From: Opitutaceae bacterium UBA4094
GTDB lineage: Bacteria; Verrucomicrobiota; Verrucomicrobiia; Opitutales; Opitutaceae
Length of the DNA: 9,027 nt
Assembly: GCA_002382525.1 (NCBI GenBank)
Contig: DFYA01000220.1
Span: 18,982-28,008, forward strand
Direction of reading: 5' to 3'
The first letter of the stretch is position 1. Each line of letters opens with the position of its first letter. The notes under the pieces are model-generated. The model was not told the origin of the DNA. It saw nothing but the letters and a program-made list of their open reading frames with translations, and searched no databases. The translations under genes and the position numbers were made by a program. Below are positions 6,139-9,027 of this stretch, in pieces.

Positions 6139-7077
6139 ATGTTTTCCGCCATCATCACGACGCTGACGTTGAACCCCGCGATTGATCGCACGGTGACGAT
6201 TTCCGATTTCAGGCAGGGGGCGGTTAACCGGGTGGAGCACGCGAGGGATCGGCCGGGCGGCAAGGGCATCAACGTGGCGGCGGCGTTGGCGGGGCAGGGA
6301 CAGCGGGTGGCGGCGCTGGGGTTTCTCGGGCGGGAAAACGAGGCGCCGTTCAAGGCGTTTTTCGCGGCGCGGGGAATCGAGGATCGATGTCTGCGTCTGC
6401 AAGGGCATACGCGGGTGGGCATCAAGATCGCGGATCCGGTGCGCGGTGAGACGACGGACATCAACTTCCCGGGGCTGGCGCCGTCGGCGGGCGACCTTGA
6501 CGTGTTGCGCGAGCAGATCGCGGCGCATCGTAGCGGCGGTTGGTGTGTGCTCGCAGGTAGCCTGCCGCCGGGCGTGAGCGCGGATATTTATCGAGAGTTT
6601 ATCGATGTTCTCAAAGGGAACGGCGTGCACACGGTGCTCGACACGAGTGGAGACGCGTTGCGCGAGGCGTTGAAGGCCGGGCCGCACATCATCAAACCCA
6701 ACGTGCATGAGTTGGAGGGATTGTTGGAGCGGGCATTACCGACGGAGGACGACGTGGTGGGAGCGGCGCGTGAATTAGTGGCGGGCGGCGTGGAGTTGGT
6801 GGTGGTGTCGCGCGGAGCGGACGGGGCGTGTTTTGTGACGGCGGATCGGGTGGTGACGGCGCGCCCGCCGGAGGTCGAGGTGCACAGCACGGTGGGCGCG
6901 GGCGACGCGATGGTGGCGGGGCTGGTGGCGGGCAAGATTTTGAAATTGCCGCTGTCGGGCTGCGCGCGGTTGGCGACGGCGTTCTCGTTGTCGGCGTTGA
7001 CGCGGGCGGAAGACGAGCGGGATTCGCACGCGATCGTGGAGGGGTTTTTGCCGCAGGTGCGCTTGGAGACGCGGTAG
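6139..7077 (+). CDS. fruK: 1-phosphofructokinase (PfkB/ribokinase family)
   Basis: 312 residues, normal length. Phosphorylates fructose 1-phosphate to fructose 1,6-bisphosphate with ATP, the step after PTS uptake of fructose; cytoplasmic. Motifs include TLTLNPAIDRTV (D16, substrate contact), RPGGKGINVAAAL (38-50, PfkB signature 1), GHTRVGIKI and GETTDINFPG (the fructose-1-phosphate-type signature shared with E. coli FruK), AGSLPPGV (139-146), KPNVHELE (186-193) and STVGAGDAMVAG (250-261, anion hole and catalytic base D256). It begins three nucleotides after the ptsI stop (TAG CTT ATG) and in the same frame, with no Shine-Dalgarno, so translation is probably coupled to ptsI. The related LacC (tagatose-6-phosphate kinase) is the main alternative, but the ptsI linkage and the TDxNFxG motif favour FruK. 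No fruA or fruB gene follows; the next gene is unrelated. Confidence 0.9.
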   Translation: MFSAIITTLTLNPAIDRTVTISDFRQGAVNRVEHARDRPGGKGINVAAALAGQGQRVAALGFLGRENEAPFKAFFAARGIEDRCLRLQGHTRVGIKIADPVRGETTDINFPGLAPSAGDLDVLREQIAAHRSGGWCVLAGSLPPGVSADIYREFIDVLKGNGVHTVLDTSGDALREALKAGPHIIKPNVHELEGLLERALPTEDDVVGAARELVAGGVELVVVSRGADGACFVTADRVVTARPPEVEVHSTVGAGDAMVAGLVAGKILKLPLSGCARLATAFSLSALTRAEDERDSHAIVEGFLPQVRLETR

Positions 7078-7241
7078 GCTCGGTAGGGGCGGGCAATTAG
7101 AGGACGTTGAGCGGGCGACGTGGAGTGCTTCACCCTGCGGGCGGGAGAGAGGGGTGGGGGTTTTGCAATTGTGGGGCGACGAGGCCCGCGCAAGCTGGGC
7201 GGCGGTCCAGCGTTCAAAACTGTCAGCGTTTCAACATCATC
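7078..7241. other. Spacer between fruK and the BI-1 gene
   Basis: 164 bp without a supported gene. No convincing terminator for the ptsI-fruK unit is visible: CACCC and GGGTG could pair around 7131-7156, but the stem is short and the TTTT after it follows a G-run. The region ends with GTTCAAA (7212-7218) and TTTCAAC (7229-7235) before the ATG at 7242, matching the heptamers before the gene at 2211. A frame stays open upstream of 7242 to 7107, but its residues show no similarity to the family. Confidence 0.3.
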
Positions 7242-7949
7242 ATGAATTACACCTCAGGAAATCCGTTTGTGGTCGCGGCCGACGCCGAGCCGTCGGAGCG
7301 CGCCTCGTTTATTCGTCGCACCTACTTGCATCTGGGCGGGGCGATCTTGGCCTTTGTGGCGCTGGAGGCGGTGCTGCTCAACCTTCCGGGCATCGAAAAG
7401 TATGTCGTCATGATGACCGGAGGCATGGGCTGGCTGGTGGTGTTGGGCGCGTTCATGGCGGTGTCGTGGTTGGCCGATAAACTGGCGCGGTCCGACGCGT
7501 CGCCGGGCACGCAGTATCTCGGGCTCGGCTTGTTTGTGGTGGCCGAGGCGGTGATTTTTCTGCCGCTGCTGTATATCGCGGCCTTCTACAGCGGAGACCC
7601 GCTGATCATCCCGATGGCGGGTATCATCACCGGGTTATTGTTCGCGGGGCTCACGGCCACGGCGTTTATTACGCGTAAGGATTTTTCGTTCCTCGGAAGC
7701 ATCCTGACGGTGTGCGGCTTCGTCGCGCTGGGCGTGATCATCTGCAGCATCTTGTTCGGCTTTACGCTGGGGCTGCTTTTCTCGGCGGTGATGGTGTTTT
7801 TCGCGGGTGGTTCGATCCTCTACACGACCTCGAACATCATTCACCACTACCGCACCACGCAGCACGTGGCGGCGTCGCTGGCGCTGTTTTCCAGTGTGAT
7901 GCTGCTGCTCTGGTATGTGATCCGAATTCTCATGGCGGCGCGTCGTTGA
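7242..7949 (+). CDS. Bax inhibitor-1 (BI-1)/YccA family integral membrane protein
   Basis: 235 residues, typical of the family. Seven hydrophobic segments are visible at about 29-48, 60-78, 92-114, 120-142, 149-172, 173-191 and 208-231, after a polar, acidic N-terminus (cytoplasmic by family topology). Family cues are FIRRTYLHLGGAI at the first helix, GIITGLLFAGLTATAFITRK before helix 5, and the C-terminal stretch ILYTTSNIIHHYRTTQHVAA (182-201). Members with solved structure (B. subtilis YetJ) act as pH-sensitive calcium leak channels; in other bacteria YccA modulates the FtsH protease. The two aspartates that form the YetJ pH sensor appear to be T185 and about F216 here, so channel behaviour should not be assumed. 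The ATG at 7242 is chosen because it fits family length; no Shine-Dalgarno is present. The gene appears to be its own unit: 164 bp after fruK, with its own terminator at 7979-8018. Confidence 0.88.
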   Translation: MNYTSGNPFVVAADAEPSERASFIRRTYLHLGGAILAFVALEAVLLNLPGIEKYVVMMTGGMGWLVVLGAFMAVSWLADKLARSDASPGTQYLGLGLFVVAEAVIFLPLLYIAAFYSGDPLIIPMAGIITGLLFAGLTATAFITRKDFSFLGSILTVCGFVALGVIICSILFGFTLGLLFSAVMVFFAGGSILYTTSNIIHHYRTTQHVAASLALFSSVMLLLWYVIRILMAARR

Positions 7950-7978
7950 GCGCGAACGGGGCGAGATTTCGGTGATCG

Positions 7979-8018
7979 CGGCGCGACAGGCTCCTGGCCG
8001 GTCGCGCCGTTTCTTTTT
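7979..8018 (+). terminator. Intrinsic terminator of the BI-1 gene
   Basis: CGGCGCGAC (7979-7987) pairs perfectly with GTCGCGCCG (8001-8009), a 9-bp GC-rich stem. Inside the loop GGC (7989-7991) can pair with GCC (7997-7999) after one A-G mismatch. The stem is followed directly by TTTCTTTTT (8010-8018). It starts 30 nt after the BI-1 stop codon. The T-tract runs into the stop codon (complement of 8017-8019) of the convergent gene. On the minus strand no T-run follows the stem, so it works as a terminator mainly for the + strand. Confidence 0.88.
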
Positions 8019-8652
8019 AGGGAGCCTCGGAAGCGGACGAGGGACGCGGGGCGGCGGTGCGTTTGAGCGAGGCTTGAATCAGGGGCTCGACCCAGACGGC
8101 GGCGTCGTTGCCGAGGTCAGGTCCATCGGTGAGGAATGACAGGTGTTCGCGAACGTGCGCGCGGAGTCCGGGTTCGCGGCGGGACTGGAGCGCGGCGAGA
8201 TAGACGTCGGCTTGCCAGTCGAGGGAGTGGTTGAGGGCGTCGTCCAAGATGACGCGGCAGTGATCAACCGTGAGCCGTTTGTCCCGAATCAAGGGAAGGA
8301 GGACGGCGGCTTCGTTGCCGGTGGAGAGATTGACGATGTGCGAAAGGGCTTCGTCGCGTTCGTCGGTCGGGCGGGACGGATCAAGGACGAGGGGAGCCAG
8401 TCGAAGTGCGGTCGCGGCGTGACCGGCGGACGGGGCGGTGAGGATCTCGCTGATCGTGGTCGCGGCGGTTGGCGTGCTTGCGGACGGAGATGCGAGGGGC
8501 GATTCGAACGGAGGCGAGGGAGACGTCGAGACTGGATGCGGCGCAGGGGCGGAGACGGCGGGGGCGGAGTGGTCGAAGGAGCGCACCAGCCACGCGCCTG
8601 CGACCACCAGGGCGGCGGCGAGCAGGAGCATGGCGGAGGTTCGTTTGGTCAT
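8017..8652 (-). CDS. Signal-anchored protein of unknown function with Ser/Pro/Ala linker and helical C-terminal domain
   Basis: 211 residues from the ATG (complement of 8650-8652). I do not recognise the family. Residues 1-6 are polar/basic (MTKRTS), followed by one hydrophobic helix (about 7-23, MLLLAAALVVAGAWLV) with no lipobox cysteine or clear cleavage site, so an N-terminal membrane anchor with the rest in the periplasm is likely. Residues 28-64 are a low-complexity Ser/Pro/Ala linker. Residues 65-195 look all-helical, with alternating short amphipathic helices (DERDEALSHIVNLS, EAAVLLPLIRDKRLT, CRVILDDALNHSLD, ADVYLAALQSRREP) reminiscent of HEAT-like repeats, without a clear match. A TTG start at 8694 would add 14 residues (MRRPTPRRDG...) but shifts the anchor inward; the ATG is preferred. 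The partial gene at 8725 lies 72 bp upstream on the same strand, so they may be co-transcribed. No Shine-Dalgarno is seen. Confidence 0.7.
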   Translation of the reverse strand: MTKRTSAMLLLAAALVVAGAWLVRSFDHSAPAVSAPAPHPVSTSPSPPFESPLASPSASTPTAATTISEILTAPSAGHAATALRLAPLVLDPSRPTDERDEALSHIVNLSTGNEAAVLLPLIRDKRLTVDHCRVILDDALNHSLDWQADVYLAALQSRREPGLRAHVREHLSFLTDGPDLGNDAAVWVEPLIQASLKRTAAPRPSSASEAP

Positions 8653-8696
8653 CGTGAGCGGGCAACCGTCGCGACGCGGTGTTGGCCGGCGCAAGC

Positions 8697-8705
8697 GGGG
8701 GGGGG
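8697..8705. repeat. Run of nine G/C between the two right-end genes
   Basis: Nine consecutive G on the + strand (nine C in the minus-strand transcript), 45-53 nt upstream of the ATG at 8652 and 20 nt beyond the stop of the upstream gene. Homopolymer tracts of this length are prone to slippage. It lies outside both reading frames, so any effect would be on the leader or spacing. Confidence 0.75.
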
Positions 8706-8724
8706 CGTGCTCGTTGGCAGCGGA

Positions 8725-9027
8725 TCAGGGGGCGTTTTTGGGCTTGGAGCGATCTAGGATGAAGATGCGCCCGTCGTCGGCTTTTTGAACAATGAGGCTG
8801 AGGCGGTCGAAGTTTTGGCCTTGGTAAGGTTTGTCGGTGAATTCGACGATCAGGGTATAGGCGGTGGCCGCCGCGTGTTCGGTTTTGACGAGTGTGCCAT
8901 CGGCGTTGGCGTGCACCCACCAGTTGATGGCGTAAACGTGTTCGGGTTTAGGGGCGCCCCACATCTGGAAGATGCCTTTGCCATCGGCATTGAGCTGGAT
9001 GAACGGGCCGGTGCGGTTTTCGGCGTA
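8725..9027 (-). CDS. Protein of unknown function (partial, C-terminal 100 residues)
   Basis: The frame is open from the right window edge to a TGA (complement of 8725-8727), giving 100 residues of the C-terminus. An internal methionine (codon complement of 8962-8964) is not a convincing start, because the 21 residues before it (YAENRTGPFIQLNADGKGIF and one more) continue in the same style. The composition is mixed and looks beta-rich, with aromatic strands (YAINWWVHAN, AYTLIVEFTD, DRLSLIVQKA, GRIFILDRSK) alternating with polar turns (NADGK, NADGT, KADDGR). I do not recognise the family. It shares strand and a 72-bp spacing with the signal-anchored gene downstream. N-terminus, signal peptide and full length cannot be seen. 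Confidence 0.75.
   Translation of the reverse strand, partial: YAENRTGPFIQLNADGKGIFQMWGAPKPEHVYAINWWVHANADGTLVKTEHAAATAYTLIVEFTDKPYQGQNFDRLSLIVQKADDGRIFILDRSKPKNAP

Noticed and set aside
4635..6185. 516-codon + strand open frame overlapping ptsI and the start of fruK
   Set aside because: Out-of-frame shadow rich in Gly/Arg/Ala; ptsI has every catalytic motif in the other frame.
5574..6464. 296-codon minus-strand frame across the ptsI/fruK junction
   Set aside because: Spans two genuine genes antisense; composition is that of a shadow frame.
7107..7241. N-terminal extension of the BI-1 protein
   Set aside because: The added 45 residues are unlike the family and include no membrane segment; the ATG at 7242 gives the usual length.
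8143..8757. 204-codon + strand open frame at the right end
   Set aside because: Gly/Arg-rich shadow opposite the anchored protein, whose signal helix and linker make sense in the minus frame.

Overview
This is a GC-rich bacterial chromosomal window with tightly packed housekeeping and accessory metabolic genes. I saw no rRNA, tRNA, transposase, phage gene or CRISPR array. An arabinose-5-phosphate isomerase (the Kdo route to LPS) and a lipobox-bearing LysM lipoprotein point to a Gram-negative cell. Almost no start codon has a well-placed Shine-Dalgarno sequence. Together with the gene flavours this fits Verrucomicrobiota, possibly Opitutaceae, but that placement is an inference from general familiarity and not a proof.

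Layout. 1-956 (-): most of a class I [4Fe-4S] fumarate hydratase, cut by the window edge right after its third cluster cysteine. 957-1142: a spacer with a REP-like palindrome. 1143-2132 (-): a SIS+CBS arabinose-5-phosphate isomerase (kdsD/kpsF type). A 78-bp divergent spacer separates it from 2211-3089 (+), a lipoprotein with TPR-like helices, a coiled coil, a polyproline linker and a C-terminal LysM domain. Then on + come a fold-type I PLP aminotransferase (3143-4303), PTS enzyme I (4363-6135) and, 3 nt later and in the same frame, 1-phosphofructokinase (6139-7077). After a 164-bp gap lies a seven-helix Bax-inhibitor-1 family protein (7242-7949) that ends in a clear intrinsic terminator. The right end returns to the minus strand with a signal-anchored protein of unknown function (8017-8652) and the C-terminal part of another unknown protein (8725-9027).

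How the genes fit together. Enzyme I plus FruK is the general-phosphotransfer and second-step part of a fructose PTS: EI passes phosphate from PEP to HPr, and FruK converts the fructose 1-phosphate made by the EII permease to fructose 1,6-bisphosphate. HPr and the fructose EII proteins are not in this window. KdsD and the LysM lipoprotein share a divergent spacer and both concern the envelope. Fumarate hydratase belongs to the TCA cycle.

No strikingly new multi-gene system is visible. The points most worth a second look are the BI-1 homologue that lacks the usual aspartate pair, the EI/FruK in-frame junction with no EII or HPr nearby, the altered EI cysteine motif, the REP-like palindrome, a shared motif pair ahead of two unrelated genes, and the two unrecognised proteins at the right end.
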